This document shows, piece by piece, positions 47,554 to 56,193 of a DNA stretch of 64,000 nt. Source of the stretch: Pseudomonadota bacterium (lineage in GTDB: Bacteria > Pseudomonadota > Alphaproteobacteria > Rhizobiales > Xanthobacteraceae); contig JAFEFL010000070.1 of assembly GCA_018240595.1 (NCBI GenBank), forward strand, positions 186,001 through 250,000, written 5' to 3'. The translations under genes and the position numbers were made by a program. Numbering within the stretch: the first letter of the stretch is position 1; every line of letters starts with the position of its first letter. A model generated the notes under the pieces. The model did no database searches and had not been told where the DNA came from. It saw only the letters and a program-made list of their open reading frames with translations.

Positions 47554-48143
47554 CCGATGCTTTTCAGGACCTCGGCGATGGTGGCTATCTCCGCCACCGG
47601 CTTCAAACCTTCGATCGCGGCGGCGTGCAGGGCCGGCGTCGGCGCGGCGCAGCCGTCTTCCAGCACGGTGACCTCGATGTCGCGGACATGCGCGTCGCGC
47701 ACGGTGGAGGCAACGCCGCCATTGGTGACGATGCCGCCGACGATCAGCTTTTCGATGCCGAACTTGCGCAGCAGCCAGTCGAGGCGGCTCATGTAGAAGG
47801 CTGAGTAAGCGAGCTTCTCGACCGTAAAGTCGAGCGGCTGCAATTCATCGACCACCTGCTGGCCCCACGAGGCCGGCAGGAAGTCGCCCTTGCGCAGGAA
47901 CGGCCGCAGCTTTTTCAAATGCGGCGAGATCATCGGTTCGCCGCCGCGGCCCGGCACCAAAGTGAACATCGTGCCGCCGACCACACCGCCCTTCTCGCGC
48001 ACTGCACCGGCCAGCGGCTTGAGTTTGGCCGGCAAGGCGGCGGCTTCGGCGCTGACGGCGCCGCCGCGCGCATAGGCGCCCTTGGGGTGGATGAAATCGT
48101 TCTGCAGATCGACCAGCAGCAGCGCCGTTGTCGCTATGCTCAT
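47550..48143 (-). CDS. Isochorismatase-fold hydrolase with Gly at the nucleophile position
   Basis: A 197-residue alpha-beta hydrolase of the isochorismatase superfamily. The catalytic Asp is D12 in LLVDLQNDF and the Lys is K110 in TVEKLAYSAFY. The usual Cys nucleophile site (TNVCV in amidases) reads TNGGV, so Gly143 stands there, as in the true isochorismatases EntB and PhzD. The enzyme therefore may cleave a vinyl ether or act by a non-thioester route, and a half-amidase role of NicF type is less likely. The ATG at 48143 overlaps the HyuA stop (TGATG); a GTG at 48146 is an alternative. Confidence 0.8.
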   Translation of the reverse strand: MSIATTALLLVDLQNDFIHPKGAYARGGAVSAEAAALPAKLKPLAGAVREKGGVVGGTMFTLVPGRGGEPMISPHLKKLRPFLRKGDFLPASWGQQVVDELQPLDFTVEKLAYSAFYMSRLDWLLRKFGIEKLIVGGIVTNGGVASTVRDAHVRDIEVTVLEDGCAAPTPALHAAAIEGLKPVAEIATIAEVLKSIG

Positions 48144-50212
48144 CACTTGCGCTCCACCACGAGATTGCCCAGCGCATCGACGCGGCCGGCAAGATCAGGA
48201 TCGATGAAGATCGTCGCGTCGGGCTGTTCGAGCACAGCCGGGCCTTCGATCACCGCATTCGCCGGCAGATCGAGTCGCGACCACACATTGGCCTGGTGCC
48301 ATCCGCCGCCGTGGAACACCTTGCGCGTGCCCTTCCCGGCCTTTTCCAGCGAGGCATCGGCGCCCGGCGCGAAGGCGGTGAGATCGAAGGCCGGCCGCCG
48401 GCCGACTGCCGCGGTGCGCAGCGACACGATGCGCGTCGGAATGCCGGGCAACAGCCGGCTGAACGCGGCTTCGTAGGTCTTGTCAAAGGCGGCGCGGATC
48501 GCAGATTCGGTGATGCCCGTGCCGGCCTCGTCGAACGTCACCGGCAATGGCACGGCCACCGTGTGCGTCTGGCCGAGGTAATGCATGTCGAGTTCGAACA
48601 GCACGTCGATGCGTTCGACGGCGATGCCGGCGGCGTCGACCACCGCCTTGGCTTCCTTGCCGGCGGCGACCATGCGCGCATCGAGCGCGGCGATGTCGAG
48701 GCCATCGACCATCAGGTTGACGGTCTGCACCTGATCGTGCCGCAGATCCGCGATGACGCAGCCGAGCGCCGACGTGACGCCGGGAAAGCGCGGCACCAGA
48801 GCCCCCTTGAGGCCAATCTCCTTGACCAGCGCGCCGACATGCAGCGCGCCGCCGCCACCGAACGGCATGGCGACAAACTTGCCCGGATCGTGGCCGCGCT
48901 CGATGGAGACGAGGCGGATCGCGCCGGCCATGCGCGCATCGGCGACGCGGACGATCGCCTCCGCCGCCGCCATGACGTCGATCTTCAAAGGCTGCGCGAC
49001 ATGCTTTTCGATGGCGCGCTTGGCCGCCTCGACATCGAGCGCCGCCAGCTTGCCGCCGATCGGACGCGCCGCGTTGATGCGACCAAGCACGACATGGGCG
49101 TCGGTCAAAGTCGGCCGCTCGTTGCCCTGCCCGTAGCACACCGGCCCCGGCACCGAGCCGGCGCTTTCCGGGCCGACCTGCAGCAGACCGCCGCGATCGA
49201 CCCAGGCGATGGAGCCGCCGCCGGCGCCGATGGTGGTGATCTCGATCATCGGCGTGCGGATGACCATGCCGAAGTCGATGGTGGTCTGCGCCGCCAGCGA
49301 CGGCTTGCCGCCGGCGACCAGCGACACGTCGAACGAAGTGCCGCCGAGATCGCCGGTGATGATGTTGTCGTGACCAGCCGCGCGGGCGATGGCCGCGGCG
49401 GCGATGACACCGGCGGCAGGGCCCGACAAGGCCGTGCGCACCGGCAGGCGGCGCGCCGTCTTGGTGGACATCACGCCGCCGTTCGACTGCACGATGTGGA
49501 ACGTGCCCTTGAAACTGTTGTCGTCGAGCGCCTGCTCCAGCCGCGCCAGATACGCGGCAACGCCCGGCTGCAGATAAGCGTTAAGCCCGGTGGTCGAGGC
49601 ACGCTCGAACTCACGGATCTCTGGCAGCACCTGGTGCGAGGCCGAGACATGCTCGTTGTGCCACACCGCCTGCGCCGCTTCGAACGCCCGCTTTTCGTTC
49701 TCGGCATTGGCATAGGCATTGATGAAGATGATGGCCAGCGCCTGCGCGCCGTTGGCCTTCAGCTCTTCCGCCGCCTGGCGCACCGCATCGACATCCACCG
49801 CGGTGCGGATAGTGCCGTCGGCAAGCGTGCGCTCATCAACCTCGAGGCGGAGGTCGCGGTCGGCGATCGGCGTGAAGTTGCCCCACAGGCCCCAGGTCTG
49901 GCGGCGATCGCGACGGCGCATTTCCAGGACGTCGCGGAAGCCGCGCGTGGTGATGACGCCGACGCGCGTGCCCTTGCGCTCCAAGAGCATATTGGTGCCG
50001 ACCGTGGTGCCGTGCACGATGGAGCCGAAGGTCTTGACATCGCCGAGCGCTTCCAGGCCCTGCATGAAGCCGGCCGCCTCGTTGCCGCGGTTCGACGGCA
50101 CCTTGGCGGTGCGGAAGGCGCGCGCCGCCTCGTCGAACAGGAACAGGTCGGTAAAGGTGCCGCCGACATCGACACCGACGATGGCTTGCTTGTCACTCAT
50201 CTTGTCACTCAC
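48143..50212 (-). CDS. Hydantoinase/oxoprolinase subunit A (HyuA-like, ATP-dependent)
   Basis: A 689-residue subunit with an actin-like ATPase fold. The phosphate-binding loop is VGVDVGGTFTDLFLF at the N-terminus; SGPAAGVIAAA and GDLGGTSFDVSLV follow. Together with HyuB it should hydrolyse a cyclic amide, imide or hydantoin, or act as a carboxylase, using ATP. It starts at GTG 50212, which overlaps the HyuB stop and has GGGGGAG upstream; a second start (ATG 50200) lies in a tandem 12-bp copy (MSDKMSDK). Subfamilies include N-methylhydantoinase, 5-oxoprolinase, caprolactamase and acetophenone carboxylase; the exact one cannot be told. Confidence 0.9.
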   Translation of the reverse strand: MSDKMSDKQAIVGVDVGGTFTDLFLFDEAARAFRTAKVPSNRGNEAAGFMQGLEALGDVKTFGSIVHGTTVGTNMLLERKGTRVGVITTRGFRDVLEMRRRDRRQTWGLWGNFTPIADRDLRLEVDERTLADGTIRTAVDVDAVRQAAEELKANGAQALAIIFINAYANAENEKRAFEAAQAVWHNEHVSASHQVLPEIREFERASTTGLNAYLQPGVAAYLARLEQALDDNSFKGTFHIVQSNGGVMSTKTARRLPVRTALSGPAAGVIAAAAIARAAGHDNIITGDLGGTSFDVSLVAGGKPSLAAQTTIDFGMVIRTPMIEITTIGAGGGSIAWVDRGGLLQVGPESAGSVPGPVCYGQGNERPTLTDAHVVLGRINAARPIGGKLAALDVEAAKRAIEKHVAQPLKIDVMAAAEAIVRVADARMAGAIRLVSIERGHDPGKFVAMPFGGGGALHVGALVKEIGLKGALVPRFPGVTSALGCVIADLRHDQVQTVNLMVDGLDIAALDARMVAAGKEAKAVVDAAGIAVERIDVLFELDMHYLGQTHTVAVPLPVTFDEAGTGITESAIRAAFDKTYEAAFSRLLPGIPTRIVSLRTAAVGRRPAFDLTAFAPGADASLEKAGKGTRKVFHGGGWHQANVWSRLDLPANAVIEGPAVLEQPDATIFIDPDLAGRVDALGNLVVERK

Positions 50213-51948
50213 GCGCGGACTCCCCCGCGGAGCTTCGCGGTTGCGCCCTCATCCACCGAACCGTCCGTCTTCAGCGCCACGCCGTAATCGCTCGCCGCCT
50301 TGTCGCGCGACACATAGCCGAGAGCCACGTCGCGGGCGACGCGGGCCGATTCGCGCGTCATCGGATCGCCGAAGCCGCCGCCGCCGGGCGTTTCCAGCCG
50401 CACACGCTGGCCGCGCTTGATGCGCACATCGGTAATCTTGGAGACGAGATCCGGGGAGCGCTCACCGCTTTCGGTTTCAAAGAAGAATCGATTGAGCGCA
50501 GCGCTCTTGCCACCATTGACGCCGAACGGCGGAAACTTGCCACGCTCGCCGAGCAGGAACACGTCGGTGTCGCCTTCGTTCAGCGCCTCGATCTCGTAAA
50601 TCGCGCCGCAGCCGCCGCGGTTGAAGCCGGGCCCGGCGGAGTCGGCGCGTAGCGCCCACTGCGTGAACATCACCGGATACAGCGACTCCAGGATCTCGGC
50701 CGGCGGAATGGTCGCGGTCGAGATCGGATTGTTGCCGTGGTTGAGGCCGTCGCCTTCCGGATTGCCGCCCAGGCCGCCGCCGAAGAAGCAAAACATCACC
50801 CAGCGCTTGTGATCCGCCCGCCAACCGGCGAGCGACAAAGCGTTGATGGTCGCGTAAGGGCTGCCATTTGCGCGCTCCGGCGCCGCCCTGGCGAAAGCGC
50901 CGAACACGGTGTCGATGACGCGCAGGATGGTCTCGGTGTAACCGCCGACCGGCTTCGGCGCCGAGACGCCGAGCAAAGTCGTATCGGGAATGACAAACTC
51001 GATCGGCGCCAGGCACCCGGCATTGGCCGGCACGTCGGTGAACAAATGCTTGAGCGCGACATAGCAACAGGCCACCGCGGTCGAGCGCGCGATGTTCAAG
51101 GGCCCGCGGCACGGCGGCGCCGAGCGCGAGAAATCGAGCGTCATGCGGTCGCCGGCGATGGTCAGATCGAGCGCGATGCGCAGCGGCTCGTCGGTGATGC
51201 CATCATTGTCGAGGAACTCGTCGTACGAATAGGTGCCGTCCGGCAGCGCCGCGATATTGGCGCGCATCAGCGCCTCGGCGCGTTGCGCCAGCGCCTGCAT
51301 GGCGGTCTGGACGGTGTCGTCGCCATATTCGTCGAGCAGCGCATGGACGCGCTGTTCGCCTAGCTGCAGCGCGTTGAGCTGGCCGTTGAGGTCGCCCCAG
51401 TTCGACTGCGGCACGCGCGAATTGGCGGCGAGAATGTCGGCGACGTCCTGCTGGAACACGCCGGCGCGCACGATCTTCACCGGCGGCACGCGAAAGCCCT
51501 CCTGGAAGCTCTCGGTCGCCTTGGCGTTGAAGTTGCCGGGCACATTGCCGCCGACATCGAGCCAGTGGCCGACCGAAGCGAGCCAGGCGAACACCTTGCC
51601 CTTTCGCATCACCGGCCGCACCAGACGGAAATCGTTGAGATGCGTGCCGCCGTCATAAGGGTCGTTGAAGAGATAGATGTCGCCTTCTTCGAGATCGCCC
51701 TGCGCTTTGGCCTTGTCGATCACGGCCTTGACCGCAAAAGCCATGGCGCCAACGAAGATCGGCAAGCCCGACGTGCCCTGCACCATCGTGGCGCCGGTTT
51801 CGGCGTGATAGAGGCCGTGGCAGGCGTCATGCGCCTCGGCGATGATCGGGTTGAAGGCCGAGCGATAGAGCGTCGCGTCCATCTCGTCGGCGATCTGCAC
51901 CAGACGGCCGTTAAGCACGGCGAGCGTGACCGGATCGAGCGTACGCAT
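50209..51948 (-). CDS. Hydantoinase/oxoprolinase subunit B (HyuB-like)
   Basis: A 579-residue subunit that carries out the hydrolytic half of HyuAB-type enzymes. Seen motifs include EMDATLYRSAFNPIIAEAHD, the metal-region NDPYDGGTHLNDF, and VGGNVPGNFNAKATESF; the C-terminus has LETPGGGGFGDP. The ATG at 51948 overlaps the stop of the lyase gene by one base (TGATG). It forms a complex with HyuA, encoded by the next gene. Confidence 0.9.
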   Translation of the reverse strand: MRTLDPVTLAVLNGRLVQIADEMDATLYRSAFNPIIAEAHDACHGLYHAETGATMVQGTSGLPIFVGAMAFAVKAVIDKAKAQGDLEEGDIYLFNDPYDGGTHLNDFRLVRPVMRKGKVFAWLASVGHWLDVGGNVPGNFNAKATESFQEGFRVPPVKIVRAGVFQQDVADILAANSRVPQSNWGDLNGQLNALQLGEQRVHALLDEYGDDTVQTAMQALAQRAEALMRANIAALPDGTYSYDEFLDNDGITDEPLRIALDLTIAGDRMTLDFSRSAPPCRGPLNIARSTAVACCYVALKHLFTDVPANAGCLAPIEFVIPDTTLLGVSAPKPVGGYTETILRVIDTVFGAFARAAPERANGSPYATINALSLAGWRADHKRWVMFCFFGGGLGGNPEGDGLNHGNNPISTATIPPAEILESLYPVMFTQWALRADSAGPGFNRGGCGAIYEIEALNEGDTDVFLLGERGKFPPFGVNGGKSAALNRFFFETESGERSPDLVSKITDVRIKRGQRVRLETPGGGGFGDPMTRESARVARDVALGYVSRDKAASDYGVALKTDGSVDEGATAKLRGGVRA

Positions 51949-52832
51949 CAGTTCTTGCCCGGCTTGTAGTCGGCGTACCACTTGCCGCGCTCCAGCGTCT
52001 CCGGCGTTCCGATGAGGTCGTTGAGCGCGTTGAAGTCGAACATCTTCGGTCGGAAGGCGTCGGTGGTGCCTTCGGCGTGCAAGGTGGCGTAGAAATCCTG
52101 CGCCGCCTTGGCGATGGCGCGCACGATGCCGCCGGGGAAGATAACAAAAGAGAAGCCGAGCTTCTCCAGCTCGTGCGCCGGCACGATCGGCGTCTTGCCG
52201 CCTTCCACCATATTGGCCATCAGCGGCAAGCCCTTCCCGACGCGCTCGACGACGCGGGAGAGTTCACCGCGCTCGCGTGGCGCCTCGACGAACAGCATGT
52301 CGGCCCCGGCCTCGCGATAAATGGCGACGCGCTCGACGGCGCTGTCGAAACCCTCCACCGCCACCGCATCGGTGCGGGCGATGATCAGCGTATTGCGCGA
52401 GGCCCGCGCATCGACCGCGGCCTTGATCTTGCCGGCCATTTCCAGCGCCGGGATCAGCGTCTTGTCATCGAGATGGCCGCAGCGCTTGGGAAAATCCTGG
52501 TCCTCGAGTTGGATGGCGCAGGCGCCGGCGCGCTCCAGGAGGCGCACGGTGCGTTCGACATTGAGCGCGTTGCCGTAGCCGGTGTCGGCATCGACCACGA
52601 GATAGGCATCGACGCGGTCGCGGACCAGCGTCACCGTGTCGACCACTTCACTCAAGGAGACGAGACCGATATCGGGGCGGCCGAGCTTGGTATAGGCGAT
52701 TGCCGCGCCGGAGACATAGAGCGCTTCAAAACCGGCCTGGACGGCGATCAACGCCGTCAGTGGGTCATAGACTCCCGGCGCCACCAGGATCGGCGGGCTG
52801 GCGAGGCGCGCGCGCAAATTCTTCTCAGTCAT
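51948..52832 (-). CDS. Isocitrate lyase/PEP mutase-family lyase (methylisocitrate or dimethylmalate lyase-like)
   Basis: A 294-residue TIM-barrel enzyme. It has DADTGYGN (metal-binding, residues 81-88) and the active-site loop KRCGH (116-120), the lyase signature with the catalytic Cys118; mutases and oxaloacetate decarboxylases lack it or differ. It would cleave a substituted malate or citrate-type acid by retro-aldol chemistry, giving pyruvate or a 2-oxo acid plus a carboxylate. Length fits methylisocitrate and 2,3-dimethylmalate lyases. It lies between the importer and HyuB and is coupled to both. Confidence 0.85.
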   Translation of the reverse strand: MTEKNLRARLASPPILVAPGVYDPLTALIAVQAGFEALYVSGAAIAYTKLGRPDIGLVSLSEVVDTVTLVRDRVDAYLVVDADTGYGNALNVERTVRLLERAGACAIQLEDQDFPKRCGHLDDKTLIPALEMAGKIKAAVDARASRNTLIIARTDAVAVEGFDSAVERVAIYREAGADMLFVEAPRERGELSRVVERVGKGLPLMANMVEGGKTPIVPAHELEKLGFSFVIFPGGIVRAIAKAAQDFYATLHAEGTTDAFRPKMFDFNALNDLIGTPETLERGKWYADYKPGKN

Positions 52833-52835
52833 GCA

Positions 52836-53552
52836 TCACAGTCCCAGGTAAGTGCGTTTGAGTTCCGGATCGGCGCCGATCTCGGCGGCCGTGCCGGACA
52901 TGGCGAATTGGCCCTCGGCGAGGATAAAGGCGCGGTCGGCGACTTCGAGGCTCTGCACCACATTCTGCTCGACCAGCAGGATGGCGACACCGTCGTCGTG
53001 AATGCGCTTGATCAGCGTGAAAAGCTCTTCGACCAGCAGCGGTGACAAGCCGAGCGACGGCTCGTCGAGGATCAGTAGTTTCGGCTCGGCCATCAGGCCG
53101 CGGCCGATGGCCAGCATCTGCTGCTCGCCACCAGACAAGGTGCCGGCATATTGCCCGGCGCGCTCGCGCAGCCGCGGGAAGATGCCGAACACGCGCTCGC
53201 GATTCTGCGCCCGGCGCGGCTTGGCGCGGGCATAGGAGCCGAGGTCGAGGTTTTCCCGCACCGACAGGTTCGGGAAAATGCGGCGGCCTTCCGGCACGTG
53301 GATCAGCCCGCGCGCGACGATGGCCGGCGGCTTCTCGTGCTCGATGGCCTCGCCGGCAAAACGAATGCTGCCGCCCTGCGCGCGCACGATGCCGGAAATG
53401 GTGCGGTTGAGCGTCGATTTGCCGACTCCGTTGGAACCGAGCACGGTGACGATCTCGCCAGCCTTCACCGCGAGATCGATGCCGCGCAGCACTTCGGTTT
53501 CGCCGTAACCGGCGCGCAGGTTTTCGACGGCGAGCAGCGTTACGTCCGTCAT
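52836..53552 (-). CDS. Liv-type ABC importer ATPase (LivF-like)
   Basis: A 238-residue ABC ATPase of the branched-chain amino acid type. It has Walker A GSNGVGKST, signature LSGGEQQM and Walker B LLILDEPSLGLSP. Short length and GRRIFPNLSVRENL are typical of LivF. Its start overlaps the stop of the LivG-like gene by four bases; the lyase gene follows three bases downstream. With LivG it energises the importer encoded upstream. Confidence 0.9.
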   Translation of the reverse strand: MTDVTLLAVENLRAGYGETEVLRGIDLAVKAGEIVTVLGSNGVGKSTLNRTISGIVRAQGGSIRFAGEAIEHEKPPAIVARGLIHVPEGRRIFPNLSVRENLDLGSYARAKPRRAQNRERVFGIFPRLRERAGQYAGTLSGGEQQMLAIGRGLMAEPKLLILDEPSLGLSPLLVEELFTLIKRIHDDGVAILLVEQNVVQSLEVADRAFILAEGQFAMSGTAAEIGADPELKRTYLGL

Positions 53553-54295
53553 GGCGACCTCGCCAGCCGCTTGGCGGCGCCGTGGCCGAGATAGGCTTCT
53601 ATAACGGCAGCATCGGCCGCTACGCCTTCCGGCGTGCCTTCGGCAATGAGCCGGCCTTCGGCGAGCACATAGACGCGCTCGGCGAGACTCATGACCGCCT
53701 GCATGACGTGTTCGATCATCAGGATGGTGATGCCGCGATCGCGCAAGGACCGGATCACCGGGATGATGTCGCGAATCTCCGACGGATTGAGCCCCGCCAA
53801 CACTTCGTCGAGCAGCAGCAGCTTGGGTTCGGTGGCCAGCGCCTTGGCGAGTTCGAGACGCTTGCGGCCTGCTACCGTCAGGCTGTCAGCCGGCGCGTCG
53901 AGTAGACCCTCCAGGCCGACCTCGCGCGCCACCGCCTCGGCCGCGGCGAAGGCCGCGCTACGCTCCGGATGGCGCAGATGCGCGCCGACGCGAATATTCT
54001 CGCGCACGGTCAGGCCGGCGAAAGGCTGCACGATCTGAAAGGTGCGGGCGATACCGCGCCGCGCAAGTCTGTGCGCCGGCTCGCCCGTGACATCGGCGCC
54101 GCCGAAGCGAACGATGCCGTCGCTGGGCTTGAGAAAGCCGGAGATCAGCGCGAACATCGTCGTCTTGCCGGCACCATTCGGGCCGATCAGGGCGGTGATG
54201 CTGCCTTCGCGCACGGCCATCGACACGCCACCGACGGCCAGCAGGCCGCCGAACCGGCGCGATACGCCCTCGACGCTGAGCAGCGGTTCAGCCAC
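53549..54295 (-). CDS. Liv-type ABC importer ATPase (LivG-like)
   Basis: A 248-residue ABC ATPase. It has Walker A GPNGAGKTT and Walker B LLLLDEVLAGLNP; the signature is degenerate (LTVAGRKRLEL instead of the usual LSYGQQRRLEI), where AGRKR replaces GQQRR. It has IARTFQIVQPFAGLTVREN, typical of LivG. The GTG at 54295 (VAEPLL) is chosen and overlaps the permease stop by 8 bases; the frame is open to 54361. It pairs with the LivF-like subunit. Confidence 0.87.
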   Translation of the reverse strand: MAEPLLSVEGVSRRFGGLLAVGGVSMAVREGSITALIGPNGAGKTTMFALISGFLKPSDGIVRFGGADVTGEPAHRLARRGIARTFQIVQPFAGLTVRENIRVGAHLRHPERSAAFAAAEAVAREVGLEGLLDAPADSLTVAGRKRLELAKALATEPKLLLLDEVLAGLNPSEIRDIIPVIRSLRDRGITILMIEHVMQAVMSLAERVYVLAEGRLIAEGTPEGVAADAAVIEAYLGHGAAKRLARSP

Positions 54296-55268
54296 GGCTG
54301 GCCTCCCCCGCCCCGCGGCGGCTACCGAAGCGCGCACCAAGTTGCTGGCGCAGGCCGACAATGCCGCGCGGCGACAGGCCGACGACAGCGATCAGCACGA
54401 TGCCGAACACGACGAGATCGAGCCCGGGCGCCTGCCCGGTGACCAGCAGCGCGCCTTCGCCCAAAGCCTTCACCACCAGCGCGCCGACCAACGGGCCGAA
54501 AATTGTGCCGGCGCCGCCGATGATCGGCGTCAGCAGCGCCTCGACCGAAATCCAGGCGCCGTAGGCGATATGGGAATCGACGAACAGAAAATATTGCACG
54601 TAGAAGCAGCCGGCCGCCGCCGTGATAGCGCCGGAGATGACCATGGCACCGAGCTTGACGGCGACGGCATCGACGCCGAGCGCGCGAGCCGCGTCCTCGT
54701 TCTCGCGCACGGCCGTGAGCCACGCGCCGAAGCGCGAGCGTTCGACCGCATAGGTGACGACCAGCGCGACGGCGACCAGCGCCAGGATCAGCCAATAAAA
54801 TAGCGCACGGCTTTCGAACTGCAACGCGGCGAAACGCAGATCGAGCTTGACCAGAGTGCCAACGCCGGCGCCGGTGATCGGCGCGACGCTGGCGAGGATG
54901 CGCAGTACTTCGGCAAAGGCGAGCGTCACCAGAGCGAAATACGAACCGCGCAGCCCGGCGCGGAACGCCAGCCAGCCGACGACGACGCCGACGGCGGCGC
55001 CGGCGACAATACCGGCGCCGAACGCCAGCCAGGCGTTGATGCCGTACTGCACCTGCAGGATCGCGGTGACATAGGCGCCGGTGCCGAAGAAGATGGCATG
55101 GCCGAACGAATACTGGCCGCCATAGCCGCCGAGGATGTTCCAGCCCTGCCCGGCCAGCGCGATCATCAGTGCGACGACGAGAAAGTTCAGCACGACGTTG
55201 GAGTGCACCAGCAGCGGCACTGCGGTGAGGACGGCGATGACGAGCGCGATCGGCGCGAACGACTTCAT
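54288..55268 (-). CDS. Liv-type ABC importer permease (LivM-like)
   Basis: A 326-residue inner-membrane permease with about 8-9 helices. The GYGGQYSFGHAIFFGTGAY segment and DEDAARALGV-like RENEDAARALGVDAV are LivM signatures. Its ATG overlaps the stop of the LivH-like gene by four bases. It forms the pore with LivH and likely handles branched-chain, aromatic or small carboxylate substrates. Confidence 0.9.
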   Translation of the reverse strand: MKSFAPIALVIAVLTAVPLLVHSNVVLNFLVVALMIALAGQGWNILGGYGGQYSFGHAIFFGTGAYVTAILQVQYGINAWLAFGAGIVAGAAVGVVVGWLAFRAGLRGSYFALVTLAFAEVLRILASVAPITGAGVGTLVKLDLRFAALQFESRALFYWLILALVAVALVVTYAVERSRFGAWLTAVRENEDAARALGVDAVAVKLGAMVISGAITAAAGCFYVQYFLFVDSHIAYGAWISVEALLTPIIGGAGTIFGPLVGALVVKALGEGALLVTGQAPGLDLVVFGIVLIAVVGLSPRGIVGLRQQLGARFGSRRGAGEASRG

Positions 55269-56137
55269 GCGTTCGCTCCGAACAGGCCCTGTGGGCGCAC
55301 CAGCAGCACGGCAATGAAGATCAGGAAGATGCCGACCTGACCGAGCGAGTCACCGAGGAACAGGCTGGACAGGCTTTCGACGACGCCGATCATCAGTCCG
55401 CCGAGCACGGCGCCGGGCACCGAACCCATGCCGCCGAGCACGACGATGGTGAAGGCAATCAGCACGAAGGCATTGCCGGCGCCGGGATTGACGTAATAGG
55501 TCGGCATCAGCAGGCAGGCCGCCACCGCGACGCAGGCGGTGCCGAGACCGAAGGTCACGGCGTAGACATGGGCGACGTCAATGCCGGACAGTTGCGCGCC
55601 GAGCTTCTCCTTGGCGACGGCGCGGATCGCCCGGCCGATATCGGTCAGGCTCATGATCAGCCACAAGATCAGGGCGACGACGAAGACCGCGACGAAGCCG
55701 ACCAGCCGCGGCACCGCCAGATATGTGAAGCCGAGATCGATAGTCTGGAAGGCGTAAGGCACGTCGATGGTGCGGGTATCGCCGCGGAAGCCGAACAGCA
55801 GCGCGTTCTCGATGACGACGGCGAGCCCGAGCGTCACCAGCAACATGTTGCGGTCCTCGCCGTGCGAAGCGAGGCCGATGACGAAGCGTTGCAACGCGTA
55901 GCCGACGGCGAAGAATAGCGGCGCGATGATGAACACAGACAGATACGGGTCGATGCCGAGCACCTTGAAGGCGAAATAGGCCGCGAACATCGCCGCCGTC
56001 AGCAGCGCGCCGTGGGCGAAGTTGATAATGTGCAGCACGCCGTAGATCAGCGTCAGCCCGAGCGCGACAAGCGCATAGACCGCCCCGGTCAGAAGACCGT
56101 TGAGCAGCGCCGGAATGAGAATGACGGGTGACAGCAC
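55265..56137 (-). CDS. Liv-type ABC importer permease (LivH-like)
   Basis: A 290-residue permease. It begins with LSPVILIPALLNGLLTGAVY and has the LivH patterns ALGLTLIYGVLHIINFAHG and VLGGMGSVPGAVLGG. The start is GTG at 56137 (a TTG at 56143 is also possible); no strong ribosome site precedes it, since a 13-bp hairpin ends just upstream, so translation may depend on unfolding. It pairs with the LivM-like permease. Confidence 0.87.
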   Translation of the reverse strand: MLSPVILIPALLNGLLTGAVYALVALGLTLIYGVLHIINFAHGALLTAAMFAAYFAFKVLGIDPYLSVFIIAPLFFAVGYALQRFVIGLASHGEDRNMLLVTLGLAVVIENALLFGFRGDTRTIDVPYAFQTIDLGFTYLAVPRLVGFVAVFVVALILWLIMSLTDIGRAIRAVAKEKLGAQLSGIDVAHVYAVTFGLGTACVAVAACLLMPTYYVNPGAGNAFVLIAFTIVVLGGMGSVPGAVLGGLMIGVVESLSSLFLGDSLGQVGIFLIFIAVLLVRPQGLFGANA

Positions 56138-56150
56138 TAACAATAGGCGG

Positions 56151-56182
56151 TCGTGGGCGGCCCTGACGCGGGCCGCCCACGA
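56151..56182 (-). promoter_or_regulatory. Intercistronic 13-bp hairpin between binding-protein and LivH genes
   Basis: TCGTGGGCGGCCC (56151-56163) and GGGCCGCCCACGA (56170-56182) pair perfectly around a 6-base loop. It lies in the 56-base gap after the binding-protein stop. In minus-strand reading, no T-run follows at once. It should protect the upstream binding-protein message or slow entry into livH. It is the strongest of the four importer hairpins. Confidence 0.7.
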
Positions 56183-56193
56183 TCTCTCCAGAA

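Noticed and set aside
48128-50287. 719-codon plus-strand open frame opposite HyuA
   Set aside because: HyuA has full family motifs in the minus strand. The antisense frame is the mirror of GC-rich codons.
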